A stretch of 41,900 nt of DNA, taken from NCBI GenBank assembly GCA_937908115.1, contig CALEQZ010000017.1, positions 1 to 41,900 of the forward strand, in the 5' to 3' direction. The position numbers and the translations under genes are program-made. Source of the DNA: an uncultured Alcaligenaceae bacterium. GTDB lineage: Bacteria; Pseudomonadota; Gammaproteobacteria; Burkholderiales; Burkholderiaceae_B. Under the pieces are notes generated by a model that worked only from the letters and a program-made list of their open reading frames with translations, searched no databases and had not been told where the DNA came from. Position 1 is the first letter of the stretch; the number at the start of each line of letters is the position of its first letter. Shown here piece after piece: positions 1-9,458 of this stretch.

Positions 1-1
1 G

Positions 2-796
2 GGCCCGCCGCCGGTGCGCCCGGGCGGGGCGCCGCGAGCGTCCCAGGCCGCCGATACCGCCATGCCGCCGACGCAGCAGGTGGCCAGCATGGATGCGGCG
101 ACCTTCTTCGCGACGTTTGCCGAGGCTGCCAGGCACAACCCGCCGCACGCCAACGACTATCCGATGCTCGACCGGTTGCGCCGGCTGGGGATGGATTTCG
201 GCAAGCCTTTCGATTTTGCCCGCCTGGATCCGGTCGTGCAGCAGGCACTGGCGCAGGCCGCCCCGGTGGCCGGTGAGCGTATCCGGCAGGCGCTGCACCG
301 CGCCGGGTACGCGGTCAACGGCTGGCGCACCGTGCTCGACGGCATAGGCACCTACGGGGCCGACTATCTGCGCCGCGCGGCCATCGCCTATGCGGGGCTG
401 GGCGCGAATACGCCCGAAGACGCCCTTTATCCGTTGGCCGCTGTCGATGCCGAGGGCCGGCCGCTCGATGGCGATGAGGACTACGTCATTCATTTCGCGG
501 CCGACCAGTTGCCGCCGACCCATGTTTTCTGGTCGATCACGCTGTACGGCGAGGACCATGGCTTTGCCGATACGGGCCATGACCGCCCTGCGCTCGATAG
601 CAACGATCCCTTGCACTACAACGCCGACGGATCGCTCGACCTGTACATCCAGCACGATGAGCCCCGCGGCGAGCGCAAGGCCAACTGGCTGCCGTCGCCC
701 AAGGGCAAGCCCTTTTTCCTGAGCATGCGCGTGTATTGGCCCAAGGCCGCGGCGTTGGACGGCACCTGGGCGCCGCCGCCGGTGCGCGAGGATTGA
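2..796 (+). CDS. DUF1254/DUF1214 domain protein, C-terminal part (5' end outside the window)
   Basis: The reading frame is open to the left edge of the window, so this is the 3' part of a longer gene. The last 110 or so residues carry the DUF1214 signature: FWSITLYG, DSNDPLHYNADGSLDLYIQHD and, near the end, NWLPSPKG, MRVYWP and GTWAPPP. Proteins of this family usually pair an N-terminal DUF1254 with a C-terminal DUF1214 and are often exported. The upstream half that would show a signal peptide is missing here. The biochemical role of the family is not established. The gene ends about 80 bases before the atp promoter and has no obvious link to ATP synthase. Confidence 0.85.
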   Translation, partial: GPPPVRPGGAPRASQAADTAMPPTQQVASMDAATFFATFAEAARHNPPHANDYPMLDRLRRLGMDFGKPFDFARLDPVVQQALAQAAPVAGERIRQALHRAGYAVNGWRTVLDGIGTYGADYLRRAAIAYAGLGANTPEDALYPLAAVDAEGRPLDGDEDYVIHFAADQLPPTHVFWSITLYGEDHGFADTGHDRPALDSNDPLHYNADGSLDLYIQHDEPRGERKANWLPSPKGKPFFLSMRVYWPKAAALDGTWAPPPVRED

Positions 797-878
797 CCGT
801 GGCGCGCCCGTCGTGCGCGGGCGTGGCAAGCCGCGCTGTGGGCGAGACTTGCCGCGCACCATGGTGGTGCGCGTCGAG

Positions 879-908
879 TTGCGGCCTAAAAAACGTTCAA
901 GCTATACT
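879..908 (+). promoter_or_regulatory. Putative sigma-70 promoter of the atp operon
   Basis: A -35 TTGCGG (879-884) and a -10 TATACT (903-908) are separated by 18 bases. The predicted start of transcription is near 915, just ahead of atpI. This is the only good promoter match I see before the operon. Confidence 0.6.
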
Positions 909-940
909 CAGCGGGTTTGACGCTTCGCGGGATATTTGTT

Positions 941-1441
941 GTGCGAAAGCCGGGGGAGCCGGTTTGGCGCGCAGCGCCGGACGCTTCGGCAGTCGTGCAG
1001 CGCGAGACATCGCCGGACGAAGGGACGGCACCCAGGGTGATGCTCACCGACGACGAACGGGCGCGGGTCAAGGCGCGCGCCCGCCGGGGTCTGGTGAATG
1101 CGGTGGCGGCGCAAGGCCTGATGGCCGTGGTCGCGACGCTTGCGGCCTGGGCAGTGGCAGGCGCGGCGGCCGGCTGGTCGGCGCTGGCGGGGGCGGGGGC
1201 TTATCTGTTGCCCAACGCGCTCTTCGCCCTGCGGCTGCACTTGGCTGCGCGCATACCGGGTCGTGCGCATCCCTTCAGTTTCTTGTTCGGCGAAGTCTTC
1301 AAGCTTGCCGCGACGGTGCTGCTGCTGTGGCTCGTCGCGCGCACTGGGGGCGATGCCGTCGTCTGGCCGGCGCTGCTGGCCGGGCTGGTGTGCACGCTCA
1401 AGGGCTATGTGTTGTTGCTGATGTTCCGCAGGTTGTCTTAG
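941..1441 (+). CDS. atpI: ATP synthase protein I (AtpI)
   Basis: This is a small membrane protein heading the ATP synthase operon. In other bacteria AtpI acts as an assembly factor for the c-ring and is not a structural subunit. The sequence has a polar N-terminus of about 45 residues and then four hydrophobic stretches, the usual AtpI layout. The start is uncertain. A TTG at 917 lies almost on the predicted transcription start and is unlikely. GTG at 941 is chosen here, while GTG 1037 or ATG 1040 would give a shorter protein closer to the usual AtpI length. Conservation is weak in this family, so the name rests on position, size and topology. The next gene, atpB, starts 78 bases downstream. 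Confidence 0.8.
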   Translation: MRKPGEPVWRAAPDASAVVQRETSPDEGTAPRVMLTDDERARVKARARRGLVNAVAAQGLMAVVATLAAWAVAGAAAGWSALAGAGAYLLPNALFALRLHLAARIPGRAHPFSFLFGEVFKLAATVLLLWLVARTGGDAVVWPALLAGLVCTLKGYVLLLMFRRLS

Positions 1442-1519
1442 AAGCGCACGCGAGGGGCGTGTTCGAAGCCGGGCCGCAGGCCCGCAAGATTGCGAAGCAA
1501 GTACAGGTAAGGGAAGCAA

Positions 1520-2401
1520 ATGGCTGCTGCCAGCGACGTGTCGCCTCAGTCCTATTACATCCAGCACCACCTGGTGCACTTCAACAACATCGGCGAGAAG
1601 CAATCTGCCATCGCCCATTTCGGCGTCGTCAACTACGACTCCCTGTTCTGGTCCATCCTGATGGGCCTGGTCGTGGTGTTCTTCCTGTGGCGCGCCGCCC
1701 GCCGGGCGACCTCTGGCGTGCCGGGGCGCTTCCAGGCCTTCGTCGAGATGCTGGTCGACATGGTCGAGGACCAGGCCAAGAGCATCGTCCCCAACGAAAC
1801 GTCGCGCCGCTTCGTGTCTCCCCTGGCGCTGACGGTGTTCCTGTGGATCGTGATGATGAACGCGCTGGACCTGGTGCCGGTGGACCTGCTGCCGCGCCTG
1901 TTCGCGTGGACCGGCCTGGGCGCGCATCACGGCGACTTCCTCTACTATCACCGCATCCTGCCCACCGCTGACCTGAACATCCCGATGGGCATGTCCCTGG
2001 GCGTGCTGCTGCTGATGTTCTACTACGGCATCAAGATCAAGCATCCCGGCGGCTTCGTCAAGGAACTGTTCTCCGCGCCCTTCCACGGACACGGCGTGGC
2101 GGCCCTGCTGCTGGCGCCGTTCAACCTGCTGCTCAACGCGATCGAATACGCCGCCAAGTCGGTGTCGCTGGGCATGCGGCTGTTCGGGAACATGTTCGCC
2201 GGTGAACTGATTTTCATGCTGATCGCGCTGCTGGGCGGCGCCTGGACCGGGCTGAACGCCTCGAGCATCGGCCTGGGCATCGGGCACCTGCTGGCCGGTT
2301 CGATCTGGGCCATCTTCCACATCCTGATCGTGTTGCTGCAAGGCTTCATCTTCATGATGCTGACGCTGGTCTACATCGGCCAGGCGCACGAAGGGCATTG
2401 A
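1520..2401 (+). CDS. atpB: F1Fo ATP synthase subunit a
   Basis: Subunit a is the membrane stator of Fo. It forms the two proton half-channels against the c-ring. The 293-residue protein has five to six transmembrane segments. It carries the conserved C-terminal helix with the essential arginine in SVSLGMRLFGNMFAGEL, followed by a polar Gln in the last helix (LLQGFIFMMLTLVYIGQA). The N-terminal region SYYIQHHLVHFN is typical of proteobacterial AtpB, with additional residues before the first membrane helix. An ATG start at 1520 follows a GGGAAG-like Shine-Dalgarno sequence. It is second in the operon, and a 115-base leader separates it from atpE. Confidence 0.97.
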   Translation: MAAASDVSPQSYYIQHHLVHFNNIGEKQSAIAHFGVVNYDSLFWSILMGLVVVFFLWRAARRATSGVPGRFQAFVEMLVDMVEDQAKSIVPNETSRRFVSPLALTVFLWIVMMNALDLVPVDLLPRLFAWTGLGAHHGDFLYYHRILPTADLNIPMGMSLGVLLLMFYYGIKIKHPGGFVKELFSAPFHGHGVAALLLAPFNLLLNAIEYAAKSVSLGMRLFGNMFAGELIFMLIALLGGAWTGLNASSIGLGIGHLLAGSIWAIFHILIVLLQGFIFMMLTLVYIGQAHEGH

Positions 2402-2480
2402 CCGGATACGGCTGCACGGCGGCGGCGGGGGCCCCGTGCGGTCGCGCAAGGATCTCTTGCATCGAATCGTTCCCGAAACC

Positions 2481-2516
2481 ATTTTTTGATTGCGGATTTT
2501 TAACCAAGGAGTTGTC
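2481..2516 (+). promoter_or_regulatory. U-rich translation initiation region of atpE
   Basis: Two T-runs (2482-2487 and 2497-2501) sit directly upstream of a strong Shine-Dalgarno AAGGAG (2506-2511), five bases before the ATG. This U-rich stretch stands out in a GC-rich operon. It resembles in layout the translational enhancer known before E. coli atpE, where the c subunit is made in excess of its operon partners. The function here is inferred. Confidence 0.5.
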
Positions 2517-2759
2517 ATGACCAACGTCGCTTTCGTTGCTCTCGCTTGCGGTCTCATCATCGGCCTGGGCGCCATCGGCGCTTGCATCGGCATCGCGCTG
2601 ATGGGCGGCAAGTACCTCGAAGCTTCGGCCCGTCAACCCGAGCTGATGAACGCTCTGCAGACCAAGATGTTCCTGCTGGCCGGCCTGATCGACGCTGCGT
2701 TCCTGATCGGCGTTGGTATCGCCATGCTGTTTGCCTTCGCCAACCCCTTCGTGGGCTAA
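2517..2759 (+). CDS. atpE: F1Fo ATP synthase subunit c
   Basis: Subunit c is the proteolipid that forms the rotating proton-carrying ring of Fo. The 80-residue protein is a hairpin of two membrane helices joined by a polar loop containing RQPEL. The glycine-rich first helix reads GLGAIGACIGIALMGGK. The second helix carries the proton-binding acid as Asp in GLIDAAFLIGVGIAML. The ATG at 2517 is chosen because AAGGAG lies five bases ahead. An upstream TTG at 2490 would add a polar extension not seen in the family. Confidence 0.97.
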   Translation: MTNVAFVALACGLIIGLGAIGACIGIALMGGKYLEASARQPELMNALQTKMFLLAGLIDAAFLIGVGIAMLFAFANPFVG

Positions 2760-2898
2760 TGGCGCGCCCGCGCCTGGGAGCGCGGGCACGAGACGCCGGC
2801 GCCTGGCGCGTCAGTCATGCGCCGCGCCGGCAAAGATATCCAGAGCCCTGCGCCGCCGCGGTGCGGCGGGGGCCGCAAGGTGTTAAAGGGAAACGACC

Positions 2899-3369
2899 GT
2901 GAATCTGAACGCGACGATCTTCTTCCAGATGCTCGTGTTCTTCGTGCTGGGTTGGTTCACGATGAAATTCGTGTGGCCGCCCCTGACGAAGGCGATCGAT
3001 GAGCGCCGCCAGAAAATCGCCGACGGCCTGGCTGCTGCCGAGAAGGGCAAGGCCGACCTGGCGCAGGCGCAGGCGCGCATCAGCCTGATGGAGGCCTCCG
3101 CCAAGACCGAAACCCACGCCCGCATGGCCGAGGCCGAGAAGCAGGCCGCGGCGCTGATCGAGCAGGCCCGCCGCGAGGCCGAGGCCGAGCGCGCGCGCAT
3201 CCTGGCCCAGGCCAAGCAGGATGCCGAACAGGAAGTCCAGCGTGCGCGCGACGCGCTGCGCGAAGACGTCGCCCTGCTGGCGGTCAAGGGTGCCGAGCAG
3301 ATCCTCAAGCGCGAAGTGGACGCGCGCGTCCACGCCGAGCTGCTCGCCCAGCTCAAGGCTCAGCTCTGA
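2899..3369 (+). CDS. atpF: F1Fo ATP synthase subunit b
   Basis: Subunit b is the peripheral stalk that links subunit a to the F1 head. It has one N-terminal membrane helix (about residues 5-27, FFQMLVFFVLGWFTMKFVWP). A long charged Ala/Glu/Arg-rich helix of coiled-coil character then runs to the end. The length of 156 residues is normal for AtpF. The start codon is GTG, preceded by AAAGGG at 2885-2890. It lies 139 bases after atpE and 12 bases before atpH. Confidence 0.96.
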   Translation: MNLNATIFFQMLVFFVLGWFTMKFVWPPLTKAIDERRQKIADGLAAAEKGKADLAQAQARISLMEASAKTETHARMAEAEKQAAALIEQARREAEAERARILAQAKQDAEQEVQRARDALREDVALLAVKGAEQILKREVDARVHAELLAQLKAQL

Positions 3370-3381
3370 TCCGGGAACGCC

Positions 3382-3921
3382 ATGGCTGAACTTTCGACTG
3401 TCGCCCGGCCCTATGCCGAAGCCCTGTTCGGCGTCGCCCGCGAAGACCAGGCGGGCCTGGCCGGCTGGGCCGACCTGGTGGCCGAAATGGCCCAGGTCGC
3501 CGCTCATCCCGATGTGCGCGCCGCCGTGTCGGACCCCCGCCTGACCGACGAGCAGCGCGTCGACCTTTTCGCCGGCCTGGTCAAGACCCCGCTGCCGCAG
3601 GCTGCGCGCAACTTCCTCGTCCTGCTGGTCCAAAACGACCGCCTGCTGCTGCTGCCCGAGATCGCCAGCCAGTTCGAGGCTTTGAAGAACCGCCACGAAG
3701 GTACCGCCGTGGCCGAGATCACCAGCGCCTTCGAGCTGAGCGAGGCCCAGGTCCAGGAGTTGCTCGCCGGTCTTGAAAAGAAGTTCGGCACGCGGCTCAA
3801 GGCGCAGGTCCGGGTCGATCCCTCGCTGATCGGCGGCGTGCGCGTGGCCGTGGGCGACCAGGTGCTCGATACATCCGTGCAGGCCCAGCTGGCCCGCATG
3901 CGCGATACGCTGGCGGCGTAA
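3382..3921 (+). CDS. atpH: F1Fo ATP synthase subunit delta
   Basis: Subunit delta is the stator cap that binds the top of the alpha3beta3 head and the b subunits. At 179 residues it has family length. The N-terminus STVARPYAEALFGVA is the conserved first helix. The C-terminal part KAQVRVDPSLIGGVRVAVGDQVLDTSVQ matches the beta-rich end of the family (IGG motif, D-x-S-V). It sits between atpF and atpA. Confidence 0.96.
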   Translation: MAELSTVARPYAEALFGVAREDQAGLAGWADLVAEMAQVAAHPDVRAAVSDPRLTDEQRVDLFAGLVKTPLPQAARNFLVLLVQNDRLLLLPEIASQFEALKNRHEGTAVAEITSAFELSEAQVQELLAGLEKKFGTRLKAQVRVDPSLIGGVRVAVGDQVLDTSVQAQLARMRDTLAA

Positions 3922-3952
3922 GGCCAGGTAACAGGATTCCAGGAGTCTGAAA

Positions 3953-5494
<1,542 letters not shown>

Positions 5495-5599
5495 GCCATC
5501 CCCGGCAAGGCCGGCGGGCCGGCGGCAGCGGCCGCCCCCGCCACTAGGGGCGCAAGCGGCGGTGGCCGCGCGCCGCCCAGTCCGAAACAGGAAAGCGCA

Positions 5600-6505
5600 A
5601 TGCCCGGAATCAAGGAAATCCGAACCAAGATCAAGAGCGTGCAGAACACGCGCAAGATCACCAAGGCGATGGAGATGGTCGCCGCGTCCAAGATGCGCAA
5701 AGCGCAGGACCGGATGCGCGCGGGCCGTCCCTACGCCGACAAGGTGCGCCAGATCGCAACGCACCTGATGCAGGCCAATCCCGAGTACAAGCACCCTTAT
5801 CTGATCGAGCGTGAAGCCCGCAAGGGCGTGGGCATCATCGTCGTCACGACGGACAAGGGTCTGTGCGGCGGCCTGAACACCAACGTCATGCGCCTGGTCC
5901 TGGCTCGGCTCAAGGAGTTCGACCAGCAAGGCGTCAAGGTGCAGGTCACCGCCTTGGGCAACAAGGGCTTGGGCGTGCTGACGCGGGTGGGCGCCAACCT
6001 GGTTTCGCAGGAAGTGCAGCTGGGCGACGCGCCCAACCTGGAGCGGCTGATCGGCGCGATCAAGGTGCAGCTCGATGCCTACCTCGAAGGCCGCATCGAT
6101 GCGCTGTACGTGGCGACCAACCGCTTCATCAACACGATGCGCCAGGAGCCGGTGTTCCTGCGCCTGCTGCCGTTGCCCAACGGGCTGGCCGATCCCTTCC
6201 AGGCCGGCGAGGACGCAGCCGAACAGGCCGCGCTCAAGTCGCAGTACGGCTGGGACTATATCTACGAGCCCGACGCCAAGACGGTGATCGACGAGCTGCT
6301 GCAGCGCTACGTCGAAGGCCTGGTCTACCAGGCGGTGGCCGAGAACATGGCCTCCGAGCAATCCGCCCGGATGGTGGCCATGAAGGCCGCTTCGGACAAC
6401 GCCAAGAAGGTCATCGGCGACTTGCAGCTGGTCTATAACAAGACCCGCCAGGCAGCCATCACCAAGGAAATTTCGGAAATCGTGGGGGGCGCCGCCGCGG
6501 TTTGA
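5600..6505 (+). CDS. atpG: F1Fo ATP synthase subunit gamma
   Basis: Subunit gamma is the central rotating shaft of F1. It has the family's conserved ends. The N-terminal helix begins MPGIKEIRTKIKSVQNTRKITKAMEMVAASK, here given only as a span (residues 1-31) with key motif TRKITKAMEMVAASK. The C-terminal helix carries MKAASDNAK and YNKTRQAAITKE. The central fold contains TDKGLCGGLN. The length of 301 residues is slightly above E. coli AtpG. The gene is followed after 60 bases by atpD. Confidence 0.98.
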   Translation: MPGIKEIRTKIKSVQNTRKITKAMEMVAASKMRKAQDRMRAGRPYADKVRQIATHLMQANPEYKHPYLIEREARKGVGIIVVTTDKGLCGGLNTNVMRLVLARLKEFDQQGVKVQVTALGNKGLGVLTRVGANLVSQEVQLGDAPNLERLIGAIKVQLDAYLEGRIDALYVATNRFINTMRQEPVFLRLLPLPNGLADPFQAGEDAAEQAALKSQYGWDYIYEPDAKTVIDELLQRYVEGLVYQAVAENMASEQSARMVAMKAASDNAKKVIGDLQLVYNKTRQAAITKEISEIVGGAAAV

Positions 6506-6565
6506 GCCAGCAGGCCGACCGACAGCCCAAGCACCCGCCAGACAGTCATCTAGCAAGGAATCGAC

Positions 6566-7987
6566 ATGAGCATCGGAACCATCGTTCAGTGCATCGGCGC
6601 CGTGGTGGACATTCAGTTCCCCCGCGATCAAATGCCCAAAATCTACGACGCCCTTACCCTGGCCGACGAAAGCTCGCCGTTCGCCGAGAAGGGCCTGACC
6701 TTCGAAGTCCAGCAACAGCTGGGCGATGGCGTGGTGCGCACCATCGCCATGGGTTCGTCCGACGGCCTGCGCCGTGGCATGGCCGTCAAGGCCACCGGCG
6801 CCCCGATTTCGGTGCCGGTCGGCAAGGGCACGCTGGGCCGCATCATGGACGTGCTGGGCCGCCCCATTGACGAAGTCGGTCCGATCAAGTCCGACGAGCG
6901 CCGCGCCATCCACCAGGAAGCCCCGGCGTTCAAGGACCTGTCGCCTTCGGTCGAGCTGCTCGAGACCGGCATCAAAGTTATCGACCTGGTCTGCCCGTTC
7001 GCCAAGGGCGGCAAGGTGGGCCTGTTCGGCGGCGCCGGCGTGGGCAAGACCGTCAACATGCTGGAGCTGATCAACAACATCGCCAAGCAGCACAGCGGCC
7101 TGTCGGTGTTTGCCGGCGTGGGCGAGCGCACCCGTGAGGGCAACGACTTCTACCACGAAATGGCTGAGGCCGGCGTCATCAAGATGGACAACCTGGAGGA
7201 ATCCAAGGTGGCCATGGTGTTCGGCCAGATGAACGAGCCTCCCGGCAACCGCCTGCGCGTGGCGCTGTCGGGCCTGACCATGGCCGAGAAATTCCGCGAC
7301 GAAGGCCGTGACGTGCTGTTCTTCGTGGACAACATCTACCGCTACACGCTGGCCGGTACCGAAGTGTCCGCCCTGCTGGGCCGGATGCCGTCGGCGGTGG
7401 GCTACCAGCCCACGCTGGCCGAGGAAATGGGCAAGCTGCAGGAGCGCATCACCTCGACCAAGACCGGCTCGATCACGTCCATCCAAGCCGTGTACGTGCC
7501 TGCGGACGACCTGACCGACCCGTCGCCGGCCACGACCTTCCTGCACCTGGACTCCACCGTGGTGCTGTCGCGCGACATCGCCGCGCTGGGCATCTACCCC
7601 GCCGTGGACCCGCTGGATTCCACCAGCCGCCAGCTCGATCCGCAGATCGTCGGCGAGGAGCACTACACTGTTGCCCGTGGCGTGCAGTCGACGCTGCAGC
7701 GCTACAAGGAACTGCGCGACATCATCGCCATCCTGGGCATGGACGAACTGTCGCCCGAGGACAAGCAGATCGTGGCCCGCGCGCGCAAGATCCAGCGCTT
7801 CCTGTCGCAGCCGTTCCACGTCGCGGAAGTCTTCACCGGCGCGCCCGGCAAGTACGTGCCGCTGTCCGAAACCATCCGCGGTTTCAAGATGATCGTCGAG
7901 GGCGAGTGCGACCACGTGCCCGAGCAGGCCTTCTACATGGTCGGCACCATCGACGAGGCCCTGGAAAAGGCCAAGAAACTGCAATAA
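6566..7987 (+). CDS. atpD: F1Fo ATP synthase subunit beta
   Basis: Subunit beta is the catalytic subunit of F1. The P-loop GGAGVGKTVN is near residue 155. The catalytic Glu is in the GERTREGNDFYHEM segment. The Walker B strand is DVLFFVDNIYRYT, and the signature PAVDPLDSTS is near residue 345. At 473 residues it is normal size. The Shine-Dalgarno AAGGAA precedes ATG 6566. Only nine bases separate it from atpC. Confidence 0.99.
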   Translation: MSIGTIVQCIGAVVDIQFPRDQMPKIYDALTLADESSPFAEKGLTFEVQQQLGDGVVRTIAMGSSDGLRRGMAVKATGAPISVPVGKGTLGRIMDVLGRPIDEVGPIKSDERRAIHQEAPAFKDLSPSVELLETGIKVIDLVCPFAKGGKVGLFGGAGVGKTVNMLELINNIAKQHSGLSVFAGVGERTREGNDFYHEMAEAGVIKMDNLEESKVAMVFGQMNEPPGNRLRVALSGLTMAEKFRDEGRDVLFFVDNIYRYTLAGTEVSALLGRMPSAVGYQPTLAEEMGKLQERITSTKTGSITSIQAVYVPADDLTDPSPATTFLHLDSTVVLSRDIAALGIYPAVDPLDSTSRQLDPQIVGEEHYTVARGVQSTLQRYKELRDIIAILGMDELSPEDKQIVARARKIQRFLSQPFHVAEVFTGAPGKYVPLSETIRGFKMIVEGECDHVPEQAFYMVGTIDEALEKAKKLQ

Positions 7988-7996
7988 GGACCTTCC

Positions 7997-8428
7997 ATGT
8001 CTAACGCAACCCTGAAAGTGGACGTCGTCAGCGCCGAGGAGTCGATCTTCTCGGGCGAGGCGAAGTTCATCGTGCTGCCCGGCGAGGCGGGTGAGCTCGG
8101 CATCCTGCCCGGGCACACTCCGCTGATCACGCGCATCCGCCCGGGCACGGTCAAGGTGGTGCGGCCCGACGGCAGCGAGGAGAACATCTTCGTGGCCGGC
8201 GGCATCCTGGAGGTGCAGCCCGGCGGCGTGACGGTGTTGTCCGATACCGCCGTGCGCGCCGCGGACCTGGACGAGGCCAAGGCCGAAGCCGCCCGCAAGA
8301 AGGCCGAGCAGGCGCTGCGCGAGGCCAAGGACAAGGCCGACATCGCGGTGGTCGAGGCCGAACTGGCCATGCTCGCCGCCCAGGTGGCAGCGGCCCGCAA
8401 GCTGCGCCAGCTGCGCAGCACGCACTGA
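7997..8428 (+). CDS. atpC: F1Fo ATP synthase subunit epsilon
   Basis: Epsilon is the rotor subunit that can inhibit ATP hydrolysis through its C-terminal helices. The N-terminal beta-sandwich includes GELGILPGHTPLITRI and the strand ENIFVAGGILEVQPG. An Ala/Lys/Glu-rich helical hairpin runs from about residue 90 to the end at 143. It is the last gene of the operon. A strong intrinsic terminator starts 44 bases after its stop codon. Confidence 0.97.
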   Translation: MSNATLKVDVVSAEESIFSGEAKFIVLPGEAGELGILPGHTPLITRIRPGTVKVVRPDGSEENIFVAGGILEVQPGGVTVLSDTAVRAADLDEAKAEAARKKAEQALREAKDKADIAVVEAELAMLAAQVAAARKLRQLRSTH

Positions 8429-8472
8429 CGTTCCACTTGCCGGGCGCGGTTGCGGCGTCCGGCTGTCCCGCA

Positions 8473-8505
8473 CAAGGCGGCCCTATGGGGCCGCCTTGCG
8501 TTTTT
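8473..8505 (+). terminator. Intrinsic terminator of the atp operon
   Basis: A perfect 11-bp stem (8473-8483 with 8488-8498) closes a TATG loop. It is followed by CG and five Ts (8501-8505). It ends the atp transcription unit and insulates the downstream regulator gene. Confidence 0.9.
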
Positions 8506-8593
8506 CCGGCGCCTCGCCGGTCGCCGGAGCATGACTTTTCCTCGCTACGGCAATTGCGCATGGCGGCCGGTCAATCCGGCCGGATAGTCTGGG

Positions 8594-8616
8594 GGCTCCT
8601 TTCATAGACAGGAGCC
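8594..8616 (+). promoter_or_regulatory. Inverted repeat covering the ribosome binding site of the following gene
   Basis: The arms GGCTCCT (8594-8600) and AGGAGCC (8610-8616) form a perfect 7-bp dyad with a 9-base spacer. The downstream arm contains the AGGAG Shine-Dalgarno for the ATG at 8621. If transcribed, the hairpin would bury the ribosome binding site. It could instead be a DNA operator. A second hairpin (8564-8570 with 8576-8582, loop TCAAT) lies just upstream. Confidence 0.45.
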
Positions 8617-8620
8617 GTCC

Positions 8621-9427
8621 ATGCCAGGAATCATCGATTGCGCCGTTCTGATGCTGCCTGCCCATGCCGCCTGGAGCGGCCGTTGGATGCAACAGCAGGC
8701 CGACCGGCTCGGCAGGATCCGCCTGCACGCGCTGTGGTTGGTCGACCCGCAATCGCCGGCCGATGCGCCGGTGCCGGTGCAAGCCTTGGGTGATGCGCAG
8801 CTGGCGTTGCGCCGCTATGACGCTGGCCTGCTGCCCGTCGACTACCCCACGTTGGGATGGACCCGCACAGCGCTGGCGTTACTGCCGTCCGGCGAGCGAT
8901 CGCCCATGGTGGCATTGGTCGACGGCCTGCAGGCGCCCGCCGTCCAGGATCTGCTGCGCCTGGGCCTGGACGATTTCATGCGCGAAGGCTGCCCACCCGA
9001 TGACGTGCGTGCGCGCATCGAGCGGCAGGCGGCGCGCGCCCGGGCCCGCGTGGTAACCGCGGACGCCGCGTCCTGGCCGCAGGGTCAAACTGCGCCGCCC
9101 GGCATCGGCAGCGGGGCGCTGGCGCAAGACTGCTGCGCGGCCGAGTCGCCGGCGGGGCCGTTGCTTGGGCCCGCGCCGGTTTTCCGGCCCGAGGAGCCCT
9201 TCAGGCAGGCCAAAAGCCGGGTCGTGGCCACCTTCGAGCGCGACTACATCACGCGTGCGCTTGCCCGCCACGCCGGCAACATCGCCATGGCCGCCCGCGC
9301 CGCGCACAAGCACCGGCGCGCATTCTGGGCGCTGATGCGCAAGCACGGCATCGACGCCGGCCCGTACCGGGAAGCTGCGCGGGTGGGGCTGGCCGCGGCC
9401 GGCCGGCACATCGGCGGCGCCGGGTAA
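8621..9427 (+). CDS. Fis-type DNA-binding regulator with degenerate receiver-like N-terminus
   Basis: The C-terminal 60 residues (about 196-255) match the Fis/NtrC helix-turn-helix. They read FERDYITRALARHAGNIAMA and then AARAAHKHRRAFWALMRKHGI, as found at the end of sigma-54 activators. The middle part (LLRLGLDDFMREG ... ARIERQ) resembles the end of a response-regulator receiver fold. I see no clear phospho-acceptor Asp in the expected strand. The AAA+ ATPase domain that would normally lie between the two is absent, so sigma-54 activation is not expected. The protein probably acts as a simple DNA-binding regulator of unknown target. It stands alone between the atp terminator and hemE, and its translation start lies in a strong dyad. 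Confidence 0.7.
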   Translation: MPGIIDCAVLMLPAHAAWSGRWMQQQADRLGRIRLHALWLVDPQSPADAPVPVQALGDAQLALRRYDAGLLPVDYPTLGWTRTALALLPSGERSPMVALVDGLQAPAVQDLLRLGLDDFMREGCPPDDVRARIERQAARARARVVTADAASWPQGQTAPPGIGSGALAQDCCAAESPAGPLLGPAPVFRPEEPFRQAKSRVVATFERDYITRALARHAGNIAMAARAAHKHRRAFWALMRKHGIDAGPYREAARVGLAAAGRHIGGAG

Positions 9428-9458
9428 AATCCCCGGCTTGCGATAAACAGAGAACGCC

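Noticed and set aside
805..823. CGCCCG/CGGGCG hairpin considered as terminator of the DUF1214 gene
   Set aside because: It has a short stem, a 7-base loop and no T-run, so it is not distinguishable from background in GC-rich DNA.
917..940. TTG start for atpI
   Set aside because: It lies within a few bases of the predicted transcription start and has no ribosome binding site. GTG 941 or the later GTG/ATG at 1037/1040 are more likely.
5528..5569. Hairpin between atpA and atpG considered as a terminator
   Set aside because: There is no T-tract and essential genes of the same complex follow. At most it is an mRNA stability or processing element.
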